Source: Sphingomonas beigongshangi (GTDB taxonomy: Bacteria > Pseudomonadota > Alphaproteobacteria > Sphingomonadales > Sphingomonadaceae). Taken from it: a stretch of DNA of 64,000 nucleotides. The position numbers and the translations under genes were made by a program. Location of the stretch: positions 62,001 to 126,000 of the forward strand of contig NZ_JADHDT010000007.1 in NCBI RefSeq assembly GCF_016820445.1, given 5' to 3'. A model generated the notes under the pieces. That model worked only from the letters and a program-made list of their open reading frames with translations. It was not told where the DNA came from and ran no database searches. The stretch's first letter is position 1, and each line of letters starts with the position of its first letter. Shown here one piece after another: positions 52,556 through 61,651 of this stretch.

Positions 52556-53998
52556 ATGCCAAGGGCGCTACGCCTCGATCCCGACCGCCTGTTTCCCGCT
52601 GATGCGGACACCCGTGCGATCGCGCGGGCGCTCTACGCGGACATCGCCGGCCTGCCGATCGTGAGTCCCCACGGGCATACCGACCCACGGTGGTTTGCCG
52701 AGGATGCCGCCTGGTCGAACGCGACCGAGCTGCTGCTCGCGCCCGATCACTATATCTTTCGTATGCTGTACAGCCAGGGCGTCGACCTCGACGCGCTGGC
52801 GATCCCGCATCGCGCCGGCGTTCCTGCAACGGATCCGCGCGCGGCGTGGCGGCTGTTCGCGAGCCACTATCATCTGTTCCGCGGAACGCCGTCCCGCCTG
52901 TGGCTCGACCATGTCTTCGCCGACGTGTTCGGGCTCGACCAGATGCTGGAGGCCGGCACCGCCGACCATTATTATGACGCGATCGGCGACCGGCTCGCGA
53001 CGCCTGCCTTCCGGCCGCGCGCGTTGTTCGATTCATTCCATATCGATTTCCTAGCCACGACCGAGGGCGCGCAGGACAGTCTCGACGCGCATCACCGCAT
53101 CCGCGCCTCGGGCTGGGGCGGCCGGGTCGTCACCACCTATCGCCCGGATGGCGTGATCGACGTCGAGCATGAGCAGTTCGCGGGCGCGATGCGCCGTTTC
53201 GCCGAACTGACCGGCGAGGACGTCTACGACTGGCGCGGCTATCTCGCCGCGCATCGCAAGCGCCGGGCGGATTTCCGCGCCGCCGGCGCCACCGCGACGG
53301 ATCATGGCCATCCGACCGCGCAGACCGCCAATCTCTCGACCGCCGAATGCGAGGCGCTGTTCGCGCGCATCGTCGGCGGCGATGCCGACGCCGCCGATGC
53401 CGAGCTCTTCCGCGCGCAGATGCTCACCGAAATGGCGCGGATGAGCGTGGAAGACGGCATGGTGATGCAGATCCATCCGGGCTCGTTCCGCAACCACAAT
53501 GCCGGCCTGTTCGCCAGCCACGGGCGCGACAAGGGCGCGGACATTCCAACCCGCACCGACTACGTCCATGCGCTGAAGCCGATGCTCGACGTCGTCGGGA
53601 CGCAGCGTGACCTGTCGATCATCCTGTTCACGCTCGACGAGAGCAGCTACGCGCGCGAGCTGGCGCCGCTTGCCGGCCATTATCCCTGCCTGAAGCTGGG
53701 GCCGGCGTGGTGGTTCCACGACAGCCCCGAGGGGATGCGGCGCTTCCGCGAGATGACGACGGAGACCGCGGGCTTCTACAACACCGTCGGCTTCAACGAC
53801 GATACGCGCGCCTTCCTGTCGATCCCCGCGCGCCACGACGTCGCGCGCCGCATCGACTGCGCGTTCCTCGCCCGCCTCGTCGCCGAGCATCGGCTGGAGG
53901 ACTGGGAGGCGGCCGAACTCGCGCACGAGCTGACCAGCGGCCTCGTCCGTCGCGCCTATCGTATCGATCAACCCGAACCCGCCGCCGCGGCGGCCTGA
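52556..53998 (+). CDS. uxaC: Glucuronate/galacturonate isomerase
   Basis: 480 residues, usual length. Metal-binding HxH is in LPIVSPHGHTDPRWFAEDAA, and family blocks are HYIFRMLYSQGVDLDALAIP, DHVFADVFGLDQMLEAG, VTTYRPDGVIDVEHEQF, MQIHPGSFRNHN and LGPAWWFHDSPEGMRRFREM. It isomerises galacturonate to tagaturonate and glucuronate to fructuronate. First gene of a run with kduI (9 bases later), kduD and kdgK, under its own LacI operator. Confidence 0.96.
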   Translation: MPRALRLDPDRLFPADADTRAIARALYADIAGLPIVSPHGHTDPRWFAEDAAWSNATELLLAPDHYIFRMLYSQGVDLDALAIPHRAGVPATDPRAAWRLFASHYHLFRGTPSRLWLDHVFADVFGLDQMLEAGTADHYYDAIGDRLATPAFRPRALFDSFHIDFLATTEGAQDSLDAHHRIRASGWGGRVVTTYRPDGVIDVEHEQFAGAMRRFAELTGEDVYDWRGYLAAHRKRRADFRAAGATATDHGHPTAQTANLSTAECEALFARIVGGDADAADAELFRAQMLTEMARMSVEDGMVMQIHPGSFRNHNAGLFASHGRDKGADIPTRTDYVHALKPMLDVVGTQRDLSIILFTLDESSYARELAPLAGHYPCLKLGPAWWFHDSPEGMRRFREMTTETAGFYNTVGFNDDTRAFLSIPARHDVARRIDCAFLARLVAEHRLEDWEAAELAHELTSGLVRRAYRIDQPEPAAAAA

Positions 53999-54007
53999 GG
54001 AAACGCC

Positions 54008-54850
54008 ATGTTCGACCGCACCTATTACGCCACGCATCCCGACATGATGGAATGCGTCTCCAACGAGGAACTGCGCGACCGCTATCTCATCCAGGGGCTG
54101 TTCCGGGACGGCGAATGCGTGCTGAACTATACGCACGCCGACCGGTTCGTGATCGGCGGCGTGGCGGTCGCGGACGGCGCCGTCAGGCTGCCGGACCAGA
54201 CGGAGCCCGCGTCCGCCAAGGGCCATCCCTTCCTCGAACGCCGCGAACTTGCGATCGTCAACGTCGGCAGCGTCGAGGGGGTCGTCACCGTCGACGGAGA
54301 GACGTTCACGCTGGGCAACAAGGATTGCCTCTATGTCACGATGGGCGCGAAGGACGTGGAATTCTCCGGCGCGGGCGCGCGGTTCTACCTCGCCTCCTGC
54401 CCGGCGCATCGGGCGTTCACGACGCGAAAGCTCGGCATCGCCGACGCCAATGCGTTGGAGCGCGGCAGCCTGGCGGAATCGAACGAGCGCACGATCTACC
54501 AGCTCGTCATTCCGGGCGTGTGCGACAGCGCGCAGCTGGTCATGGGCCTGACCGTGCTCAAGCCCGGCAGCGTGTGGAACACGATGCCGCCGCACGTGCA
54601 CGAGCGGCGCAGCGAGATCTATTTCTACTTCGAGCTCGACAATCTCGACACCGATCGCGTCATGCATTTCATGGGCGAGGGCGAGGCCACGCGCCACATC
54701 GTCATGGCGAATGAGGAGGCGGTGATCAGTCCGCCCTGGTCGATCCACATGGGCGCCGGCACCAAGGCCTATGCCTTCATCTGGGCGATGGCGGGTGAGA
54801 ACCAGGACTATACCGACATGAACGTCCTCGACATCTGCCAGCTGGCCTGA
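54008..54850 (+). CDS. kduI: 5-dehydro-4-deoxy-D-glucuronate isomerase
   Basis: 280 residues, full length. The cupin metal motif is [19 protein letters not shown]; other family blocks are [36 protein letters not shown] and [20 protein letters not shown]. It converts 5-keto-4-deoxyuronate, the product of pectin lyase action, into 2,5-diketo-3-deoxygluconate. It lies 9 bases after uxaC and 5 bases before kduD. Confidence 0.97.
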   Translation: MFDRTYYATHPDMMECVSNEELRDRYLIQGLFRDGECVLNYTHADRFVIGGVAVADGAVRLPDQTEPASAKGHPFLERRELAIVNVGSVEGVVTVDGETFTLGNKDCLYVTMGAKDVEFSGAGARFYLASCPAHRAFTTRKLGIADANALERGSLAESNERTIYQLVIPGVCDSAQLVMGLTVLKPGSVWNTMPPHVHERRSEIYFYFELDNLDTDRVMHFMGEGEATRHIVMANEEAVISPPWSIHMGAGTKAYAFIWAMAGENQDYTDMNVLDICQLA

Positions 54851-54855
54851 CCGCA

Positions 54856-55614
54856 ATGGGCAGCAACCCCTTCGATCTCAGCGGCAGGATCGCGGTCGTC
54901 ACCGGCGCCAATACGGGCATCGGCCAGGCGATCGCGGTGGCGCTCGCGGAGGCGGGCGCCGACGTCGCCTGCGTCGGCCGCACGCCCGCCGAGGAGACCG
55001 TCGCCCGCATTCGCGAGATCGGGCGCCGCGCGGAGATCGTGAGCGCCGATCTCTCCACGATCGAGCCCGTCGCGCGCGTCGTCGACGAAACGGTCGCCAA
55101 GCTGGGCCGGCTCGATATCCTCGTCAACAATGCCGGGATCATCCGCCGCGCCGACGCGGTCGACTTCACCGAGGCGGATTGGGACGCGGTCGTCGATACC
55201 AATCTCAAGTCGGTGTTCTTCCTGTGCCAGGCGGCCGGGCGGCACATGATCGCCAGCGGCGGCGGCAGGATCATCAACATCGCGTCGATGCTGACCTTCC
55301 AGGGCGGGATCCGCGTGCCGAGCTACACCGCTTCGAAAAGCGGGATCGGCGGCCTCACCAAGCTGCTCGCCAACGAATGGGCGAAGCATGGCGTGACCGT
55401 CAACGCGATCGCGCCCGGCTATATCGCCACCAACAACACCGCCGCGCTGCAGGCGGACGCGGCGCGCAACGCCGCGATCGTCGATCGCATCCCGGCGGGC
55501 CGCTGGGGCGATCCGGCCGATCTCGGCGGCGCCGCGGTGTTTCTGGCGAGTGATGCGGCCGCCTATGTGCAAGGCCATATCCTGGCGGTCGACGGCGGCT
55601 GGCTGGCGCGGTGA
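54856..55614 (+). CDS. kduD: 2-dehydro-3-deoxy-D-gluconate 5-dehydrogenase
   Basis: 252-residue SDR. NAD motif VVTGANTGIGQAIAVAL; NNAG in ILVNNAGIIRRADAVDF; catalytic Ser in NIASMLTFQGGIRVPSY and YxxxK in YTASKSGIGGLTKL; terminal VQGHILAVDGGWLAR. It reduces 2,5-diketo-3-deoxygluconate to KDG. Its position directly after kduI supports KduD over other SDRs. A gap of 136 bases with an inverted repeat precedes kdgK. Confidence 0.95.
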   Translation: MGSNPFDLSGRIAVVTGANTGIGQAIAVALAEAGADVACVGRTPAEETVARIREIGRRAEIVSADLSTIEPVARVVDETVAKLGRLDILVNNAGIIRRADAVDFTEADWDAVVDTNLKSVFFLCQAAGRHMIASGGGRIINIASMLTFQGGIRVPSYTASKSGIGGLTKLLANEWAKHGVTVNAIAPGYIATNNTAALQADAARNAAIVDRIPAGRWGDPADLGGAAVFLASDAAAYVQGHILAVDGGWLAR

Positions 55615-55673
55615 CACGGTAACGATCCGCCTCGCGCCGCGGGCAGGGGGGGCTCTCGACGCGCGCGGCGGAA

Positions 55674-55698
55674 GGGGCAGGCGCTGCCGCGCTGCCCC
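55674..55698 (+). other. Inverted repeat between kduD and kdgK
   Basis: GGGGCAG (55674-55680) and CTGCCCC (55692-55698) can form a 7-bp stem with an 11-base loop, in the 136-base gap. It may be a partial terminator or processing site that lowers downstream expression. No T tract. Confidence 0.35.
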
Positions 55699-55750
55699 GC
55701 CTCCCGTCGCCTGCGAGGCAGGAGTGGGACGAAAGTAAGGAGAGGGTGGC

Positions 55751-56761
55751 ATGGGCAGATTCCTGGCGTTCGGCGAGATCATGCTGCGGCTCTCGCCCCC
55801 CGGCCGCGAGCTGCTGTTGCAGACGCCGCGCTTCGACGTCTGGGTCGCCGGGGCAGAGGCGAACGTCGCGACGCAGCTCGCGCGGCTCGGCCATGACGTC
55901 GGTTTCGCCAGCCGCGTCCCCAACAACGACCTGGGACGCCACGCGATCACGACGCTGCGGGGCCATGGCGTGGACACCGCCGCGATCCAGCTCGGCGGCG
56001 CGCGCATGGGCCTGTACTTCGTCACCTCCGGCGCGGGCCTGCGGGCCACCGAAGTGATCTACGACCGCGCCGGTTCGGCCTTCGCAAAGGCGCCGGCCGC
56101 GTCCTGGGACTGGGGGGCGATCCTCGCCGGGGTCGACCGGCTGCACCTGTCGGGGATCACGCCCGCGCTCGGGCCCGTTCCGGCGGAGGCCGCGATCGCG
56201 GCGGCGGAGGCGGCGACCGCGCGCGGCATCGCCGTCTCGTTCGACGGCAACTGGCGGGGCAAGTTGTGGGAGCGCTGGGACAGCGATCCGCGCTCGATCC
56301 TCACCCGCCTCGTCGACCATGCCGACGTCATGTTCGGCAACCATCGCGACGTCGCGCTGCTGCTCGGTCGCGACGATTTCGGCGGAGACGGCGAGGACCG
56401 CCGCCGCGCCGCGGCCGAAGCCGCCTTTGCCGCCTTTCCACGCCTGCAGATGATCGCGTCGACCGCGCGCCACGTCGCGCATGTCGACCTGCATCGCCTC
56501 GCCGCGCGGATCGACACGCGCGATGCGCAGGTCCAGACCGCCGACGTCGAGCTGGCCGGTATCGTCGACCGGATCGGCGGGGGCGACGCCTTCGCGGCGG
56601 GCGTGCTGCACGCGCTCCGCCGCGGCGACGACCTAGAGACGCAGGCGCGCACCGGCCTCGCGCTCGCCGCGCTCAAGCATTCGCTGCCCGGCGACGCGTC
56701 GCTGTTCCGCGAGGCGGATATCCAGGCCTATCTCGACGGGGGTCTCGATGTCCGTCGCTGA
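55751..56761 (+). CDS. kdgK: 2-keto-3-deoxygluconate kinase (PfkB family)
   Basis: 336 residues with AAGGAGAGG upstream. The PfkB signature near the C terminus is VDRIGGGDAFAAGVLHAL, with the catalytic Asp; the substrate region has RFLAFGEIMLRLSPPGRELL and AEANVATQLARLGHDVGFAS. It phosphorylates KDG to KDPG. KDPG aldolase (eda) is not in this window. The stop overlaps the start of the esterase gene. Confidence 0.93.
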   Translation: MGRFLAFGEIMLRLSPPGRELLLQTPRFDVWVAGAEANVATQLARLGHDVGFASRVPNNDLGRHAITTLRGHGVDTAAIQLGGARMGLYFVTSGAGLRATEVIYDRAGSAFAKAPAASWDWGAILAGVDRLHLSGITPALGPVPAEAAIAAAEAATARGIAVSFDGNWRGKLWERWDSDPRSILTRLVDHADVMFGNHRDVALLLGRDDFGGDGEDRRRAAAEAAFAAFPRLQMIASTARHVAHVDLHRLAARIDTRDAQVQTADVELAGIVDRIGGGDAFAAGVLHALRRGDDLETQARTGLALAALKHSLPGDASLFREADIQAYLDGGLDVRR

Positions 56762-58304
56762 GAGCTGGACGCGGCGCGGCGTCATCGGCGCGGGTGCGGC
56801 GCTCGCCGCGAGCGCGGGCCATGCCGCCGTGACGGGCGCCGTACACACGCGGGCCGGCGATTTCGTCGGCACGCGCGAAGGCGGCGTCCGCGCCTTTCGG
56901 GGCATTCGCTACGGCAGCGCGCCGCGCTTCCGCGCGCCCGTCGCATTCGCCGCGCCCGGGCGGACCTTCGCCGCCGACGCCTTCGGCCCGGTATGTCCGC
57001 AGCGCGGCCCCTACGCCCCGCAGGACGAGGAATGCCTCTACCTCAATATCTGGACCGCCGAGCCGGATGCGCGGGCGCGCAAGCCGGTGATGCTCTACAT
57101 CCACGGCGGCGCCTATTCGAATGGCAGCGTCACCGACCCGCTGAACGACGGGCAGCTACTCGCCGCCCGGGGCGACGTCGTCGTGGTCACGGTCAATCAC
57201 CGTCTCAACGCGCTTGGCTATCTCTATCTTGTCCGGCTGGACCCTCGCTTCCCGGACAGCGGCAATGCCGGCCAGCTCGACCTGATCCTCGCGCTGAAAT
57301 GGGTGCGTGACCATATCGTCGCGTTCGGCGGCGACCCGTCCCGCGTGATGGTGTTCGGCCAATCGGGCGGCGGCGCGAAGATCGCGACGATGATGGGCAT
57401 GGTGGCGGCACGCGGCCTGTTCCACCGCGCGGCGACGATGAGCGGGCAACAGGTCACCGCGTCCGGTCCGCTCCACGCCACCGAGCGCGCGCGCGCGTAT
57501 CTGGCGGCGTTGAAGGTGCCCGAGCGCGATCTGTCGGCCTTGCTCGCGGTGCCGGTGCCGCGGCTTGTCGAGGCGCTCGACGCGCGCGATCCGATCCTGG
57601 GCGGCGGGCTGTATTTCGGCCCGGTGCTCGACATGACATGGCTGACGCGCCATCCCTTCTGGCCCGATGGCGATCCGATCGGCAATTCCATCCCCATGAT
57701 GCTCGGCAACGTGCATGACGAGACGCGCGCGTTCCTGTCGCCCGACTCGCCGTTGGTGCGTGGCCTGACCTGGGACAATCTCGCCGATCGGATGGCGCCG
57801 GAGCTGAAGATCGACATCCTTCCCGAATGGGTCGTCGCGCAGTATCGCGCGCGCTATCCCGACTGGTCGCCCACCGACATCTTCTACGACGCGACCACCG
57901 CGGGCCGAAGCTGGCGGGGCCAGGTGATCGAGGCGGAGGCGCGCGCCGCCGCCGGGGTGCCCGCTTTCGTCTATCAGGTGGACTTCACCTCGCGTACCGA
58001 TCCGCGGCGCCGCGCCTTCCACACGATGGACATCCCGCTCGTGTTCGGCACCTTGGGCGCGGCCGGATCGCAGACCGGAACCGCGGCGGATGCTCGTAGC
58101 GCCAGCGCGGCCATGCAGGACAGTTTCGTCGCCTTCGCCCGCACCGGCGATCCCAACCATGCCGGACTGATGCGCTGGCCCCGCTATGCGCTCGACAGCC
58201 GCGCGACGATGATCTTCGACACGCGGTCCCGCGTGGAGCAGGACCCTCGGCGCTGGCAGCGCGAATTGTTCGCGCGCGTTCCCTACGTCCAGCCGGGTAC
58301 CTGA
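56748..58304 (+). CDS. Exported carboxylesterase type B
   Basis: 518 residues. A twin-Arg-like signal (SWTRRGVIGAGAALAASAGH) precedes the domain. Nucleophile S206 is in VFGQSGGGAKIATMMGM; the oxyanion region is YIHGGAYSNGS. Other landmarks are DEECLYLNIWTAEPDARARK and the Glu-containing DETRAFLSPDSP. The start overlaps the kdgK stop by 14 bases. In a pectin locus it may remove acetyl, methyl or feruloyl groups; that specificity is inferred. Confidence 0.88.
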   Translation: MSVAESWTRRGVIGAGAALAASAGHAAVTGAVHTRAGDFVGTREGGVRAFRGIRYGSAPRFRAPVAFAAPGRTFAADAFGPVCPQRGPYAPQDEECLYLNIWTAEPDARARKPVMLYIHGGAYSNGSVTDPLNDGQLLAARGDVVVVTVNHRLNALGYLYLVRLDPRFPDSGNAGQLDLILALKWVRDHIVAFGGDPSRVMVFGQSGGGAKIATMMGMVAARGLFHRAATMSGQQVTASGPLHATERARAYLAALKVPERDLSALLAVPVPRLVEALDARDPILGGGLYFGPVLDMTWLTRHPFWPDGDPIGNSIPMMLGNVHDETRAFLSPDSPLVRGLTWDNLADRMAPELKIDILPEWVVAQYRARYPDWSPTDIFYDATTAGRSWRGQVIEAEARAAAGVPAFVYQVDFTSRTDPRRRAFHTMDIPLVFGTLGAAGSQTGTAADARSASAAMQDSFVAFARTGDPNHAGLMRWPRYALDSRATMIFDTRSRVEQDPRRWQRELFARVPYVQPGT

Positions 58305-58362
58305 TCCGGCGCAGCCGCGAAGGACCCTCAAATTGTTTCGAAGGACTATCCCAAACGGTGTT

Positions 58363-58376
58363 GACACCGGTTACCG
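58363..58376. promoter_or_regulatory. LacI operator, distal, before the pectin TonB receptor
   Basis: TGACACCGGTTACC, exact consensus (reverse orientation), 189 bases before the receptor start. TTGACA at 58362-58367 overlaps it and could be a -35 element, so binding would occlude the promoter. Confidence 0.85.
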
Positions 58377-58444
58377 TAGCGCGCACAAACAGCGTGGGTG
58401 AAGCGGGCCTAGACCTGCTAACCCCGGGGAGGATCGAGGAAAAA

Positions 58445-58461
58445 CGCGACGGCTTCGCGTG
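58445..58461 (+). other. Leader hairpin of the pectin TonB receptor mRNA
   Basis: ACGCGA (58445-58450) and TCGCGT (58456-58461) pair perfectly around a 5-base loop in the stretch between the two operators. It may structure the transcript leader; no known riboswitch pattern is seen. Confidence 0.3.
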
Positions 58462-58510
58462 AAAGACCCTCCCTGGACATGGATTTGCTCCCGGTTGCTC
58501 ACGTCATGTG

Positions 58511-58524
58511 CGTAACCGGTGTCA
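58511..58524. promoter_or_regulatory. LacI operator, proximal, before the pectin TonB receptor
   Basis: CGTAACCGGTGTCA, one mismatch from consensus, 148 bases from the distal site and 41 bases before the receptor start. Two sites about 14 helical turns apart would allow a repression loop. Confidence 0.75.
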
Positions 58525-58533
58525 GAACGAGTC

Positions 58534-58549
58534 GCCTCCGTCAGGAGGC
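58534..58549 (+). other. Hairpin next to the receptor ribosome-binding site
   Basis: GCCTCC (58534-58539) and GGAGGC (58544-58549) form a 6-bp stem with loop GTCA. It contains a GGAGG but the true Shine-Dalgarno GGGGAGAG lies further on at 58553-58560. Confidence 0.3.
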
Positions 58550-58564
58550 ACAGGGGAGAGTGAG

Positions 58565-61500
58565 ATGGCGGACGGTTTCGCGGTGCTGAAGACGGCGCGC
58601 ACGCGTCAGTTGCGGGGGATTTCGGCTGGTGCGCTGATGCTCGCGCTTGCCATGCCGGGTATCGCGCTGGCGCAGGCCGCGCAGGTTCCGGCTACGCCCA
58701 CGCCGGGCAATCCGCCCCATGTCGATCCCTCACCGGCGCAGACCGCGGTCGTCCCGCCCGCCGCCACGCCGGGCGAGGCGGCACCGCAGGCGGCGGACGA
58801 GGCCGCGGTCACCGCGCCGCAGCAGGACGACGCCAATGCGCCCGATATCGTCGTCACCGGCTTTCGCCGGTCCCTCGACGCGGCGCTCAACGTCAAGCGC
58901 GAGTCGGTCGCGGCGGTCGACGCGATCGTCGCGGAGGATATCGCGAAATTCCCCGATCAGAACCTGGCGGAATCGCTGCAGCGGATCCCGGGCATCTCGA
59001 TCCAGCGCGACGCGGGCGAGGGGCGGGCGATCACCGTCCGCGGACTCGGCGCGCAGTTCACCCGCGTCCGCGTCAACGGCATGGAGACGGTCGCCACCTC
59101 CACCGACGGCGCCAGTGCCAATCGCGATCGCGCGTTCGACTTCAACGTCTTCGCGTCCGAGCTGTTCAACTCGATCGTCGTCCACAAGACCGCCGAGGCT
59201 TCCCTCGACGAGGGCTCGCTCGGTGCGGTTGTCGACCTCAACACCGGCAATCCGCTGGGCGGGAAGCGGGGCGTGACGCTCGTCGGCTCGACGCAGGCGA
59301 GCTACAACGACCTTTCGAAGAACTGGGGGCCGCGCATCGCCGGCCTGCTGTCCTACAAGAACGAGGCGGGCACGTTCGGCGCCTCGGTCTCCGCGGCCTA
59401 TAGCAAGACCAACAACCTCGAGCTCGGCAACAACACGACGCGCTGGGCACAGGCGCGCTTCGACTCGGTCGATGGCGTTCCCTGTTTCTATTCCAGCAAC
59501 ACCAGCAGCACGCGCGTCGCCAATGCCGGCGGTTTCTACCGGCCCAGCACGGCCTGTACCCAGGCGGCGCTCGCCTTCCATCCGCGCATCCCGCGCTACG
59601 GCGAGATCCGCCATGATCGCGAGCGGTTGGGCATCACCGGCAGCATCCAGTTCGCACCGAGCGAGGCGACGAAGGTGTCGATCGACGGCCTCTACTCGCG
59701 CTTCAAGGAAGACCGCGAGGAAAAGTGGGGCGAGGTGCTGCTCCGGTCGAACGAACGCTCGATCGACGTGCTCAACCCCAAGTACGATTCGAACGGCAAC
59801 ATGGTCGCGGCGACGCTGAACGACGCCTATGTTCGCACCGAACATTACCTCCGCCGGTCGGAAACGGAGTTCTACCAGATCGGCGGCAGCTGGGATCAGA
59901 ACGTCACCGACACGTTCCGTTTCACCTTCCTGGGCGGCATATCGAAATCGGACGCGTCGATCCCGATCGAGACGACCTTCGTCTTCGACAACCGGTCGGC
60001 GCAGAATTACAGCTACGACTATACCAATTCGCGCAGCCCGGTGCTGAGCTTCGGCACCTCGATGACCGATCCGGCGAACTTCCAGCTTGCCGAAATCCGC
60101 GACCGGCCGTCCGACACCGTCAACAGGTTCCGCAACGCGCAGCTGCGCACCGAATGGGATGTGACGGACGGCTTCCAGATCAAGGCGGGCGGCGTCTACC
60201 GGCGCTTCTCGTTTGATACCAAGGGCTATACCCGCGACGCGGTCGTCTGCCCGGCAGCGGGCAAGGACGCCGTGCTCGGCACGATCACCTGCACGGCGCC
60301 CAGCCAGTTCGGCGCGGGCGCGGTCTATGGCTATCCGGCGACTGGCCTGTCCGAAAGCTTCACGCTCGGCAATGCCGGCCAGCCGGGTGGCACGACGACC
60401 ACATGGCTCATTCCCAACATCGCGGCATCGGCGGCCTATACCGGCCTCTACAATCGCGCGCTGACGCCCGATGCCGGCAATATCCGCAGCGTCGTGGAGA
60501 CGGTGACGGGCGGTTACCTGGAATTCGACGTGAAGGGCGACGTGCTGGGCCTGCGCTATGCGGCCAACGCCGGCATGCGCTACGTCCACACCGATCAGAG
60601 CTCGACGGGTCTCAGCAGCGGTACGCCCGTTTCGATCCAGCGGGGCTATGGCGACTGGCTGCCCGCGCTGAACGTGGCGCTGTTCCCGAGCGATCAGATC
60701 ATCCTTCGCGGAGCGATCGCCAAGGTAATTACCCGTCCGACGCTCGGCAATCTGACGCCGGGGGGGTCGATCGACGGGTTCAATTACCGCATCACCTTCG
60801 GCAACCCGAACCTGGAGCCGTTCCGCGCCACCGCCTACGACCTTGCGGCCGAGTGGTATTTCGCCCCGCAATCGCTGTTCTCGGTCGCCGTGTTCAAGAA
60901 GAGCATCGACAGCTTCCCGGTATCGTTAACGACCAGCGGGACCTTTGCATCCACCGGTTTGCCGACGTCGATCATTCCTCCCAGCTCGCCCGCGAAGGCC
61001 AACCCGGAAGGGCAGTTGTGGACGATCAATTCGGTCACGAACGGCACCGGCGCGTCGCTGAAGGGGGTCGAGGTTTCGTTCCAGACGGCGTTGCGGTTCC
61101 TGCCGGGATTCCTGAAGAACTTCGGCGTGATCGCCAATGCCTCGCTGATCGGGTCCGACGCGACCTATACGGTGGCGGGTCCGACGGTGAACGACTGCGT
61201 GCCTGCCGCCAACCCGGCCAGCGCCTGCACCTTCGGCCCCAACGTCGCGGCGCGCCGCACCACGACGCTGTTCGGCCTGTCGAAGCGGGCGGTGAACGGC
61301 ACGCTCTATTACGAGGATGCGAAGTTCAGCGCGCGCGGATCGGTCAGCTACCGCGGGCCGTACATCGACGCCAACAGCGGTACGGGCAACGTGTTCGAAG
61401 GGTATAACTCGACGATCAACGTCGACGCCTCCGTCCGCTACAAGCTCACGCCGAACGTCGAGGTCTCGCTCGAAGGCACGAACCTGACCGACGAATATCG

Positions 61501-61591
61501 TGATCGCTACACCGACCTCGATGCCAACCGGATCTACGAGTACAACCACTTCGGCCGCACGGTGCTGATCGGCGCGCGCTTCAAGATGTGA
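58565..61591 (+). CDS. TonB-dependent receptor of the pectin/oligogalacturonide locus
   Basis: 1008 residues from the ATG at 58565, with GGGGAGAG five bases upstream. A signal peptide and a Pro/Ala-rich linker (residues about 20-95) precede the TonB-box-like DIVVTGFRRSLDAALNVKRE and the plug motif AEDIAKFPDQNLAESLQRIP, GISIQRDAGEGRAITVRGLG. The remainder is the barrel, ending HFGRTVLIGARFKM. This is the CAZyme-associated sphingomonad/xanthomonad class, importing oligosaccharides. It heads the receptor-esterase-pectate lyase unit and is preceded by two LacI operators. Confidence 0.95.
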   Translation: MADGFAVLKTARTRQLRGISAGALMLALAMPGIALAQAAQVPATPTPGNPPHVDPSPAQTAVVPPAATPGEAAPQAADEAAVTAPQQDDANAPDIVVTGFRRSLDAALNVKRESVAAVDAIVAEDIAKFPDQNLAESLQRIPGISIQRDAGEGRAITVRGLGAQFTRVRVNGMETVATSTDGASANRDRAFDFNVFASELFNSIVVHKTAEASLDEGSLGAVVDLNTGNPLGGKRGVTLVGSTQASYNDLSKNWGPRIAGLLSYKNEAGTFGASVSAAYSKTNNLELGNNTTRWAQARFDSVDGVPCFYSSNTSSTRVANAGGFYRPSTACTQAALAFHPRIPRYGEIRHDRERLGITGSIQFAPSEATKVSIDGLYSRFKEDREEKWGEVLLRSNERSIDVLNPKYDSNGNMVAATLNDAYVRTEHYLRRSETEFYQIGGSWDQNVTDTFRFTFLGGISKSDASIPIETTFVFDNRSAQNYSYDYTNSRSPVLSFGTSMTDPANFQLAEIRDRPSDTVNRFRNAQLRTEWDVTDGFQIKAGGVYRRFSFDTKGYTRDAVVCPAAGKDAVLGTITCTAPSQFGAGAVYGYPATGLSESFTLGNAGQPGGTTTTWLIPNIAASAAYTGLYNRALTPDAGNIRSVVETVTGGYLEFDVKGDVLGLRYAANAGMRYVHTDQSSTGLSSGTPVSIQRGYGDWLPALNVALFPSDQIILRGAIAKVITRPTLGNLTPGGSIDGFNYRITFGNPNLEPFRATAYDLAAEWYFAPQSLFSVAVFKKSIDSFPVSLTTSGTFASTGLPTSIIPPSSPAKANPEGQLWTINSVTNGTGASLKGVEVSFQTALRFLPGFLKNFGVIANASLIGSDATYTVAGPTVNDCVPAANPASACTFGPNVAARRTTTLFGLSKRAVNGTLYYEDAKFSARGSVSYRGPYIDANSGTGNVFEGYNSTINVDASVRYKLTPNVEVSLEGTNLTDEYRDRYTDLDANRIYEYNHFGRTVLIGARFKM

Positions 61592-61600
61592 TCCTCCCCT

Positions 61601-61630
61601 GGCGCGCCGGCCGATCGCGGCCGGCGCGCC
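61601..61630 (+). terminator. Perfect 13-bp hairpin after the pectin TonB receptor gene
   Basis: GGCGCGCCGGCCG (61601-61613) pairs fully with CGGCCGGCGCGCC (61618-61630) around ATCG, 9 bases after the stop. There is no T tract. It may stabilise the abundant receptor mRNA and reduce read-through into the esterase gene. Confidence 0.6.
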
Positions 61631-61651
61631 GCTTCGTCATCGGGACACGTG

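Noticed and set aside
53051..54856. 601-codon open frame opposite uxaC and kduI
   Set aside because: Antisense to two fully recognisable enzymes; no own motifs.
58480..58590. 36-codon leader frame overlapping the TonB receptor start
   Set aside because: No ribosome site, no sensible peptide, and it spans the proximal operator; probably chance.
58730..60871. 713-codon open frame opposite the pectin TonB receptor
   Set aside because: Antisense to the plug and barrel of the receptor; composition is of shadow type.
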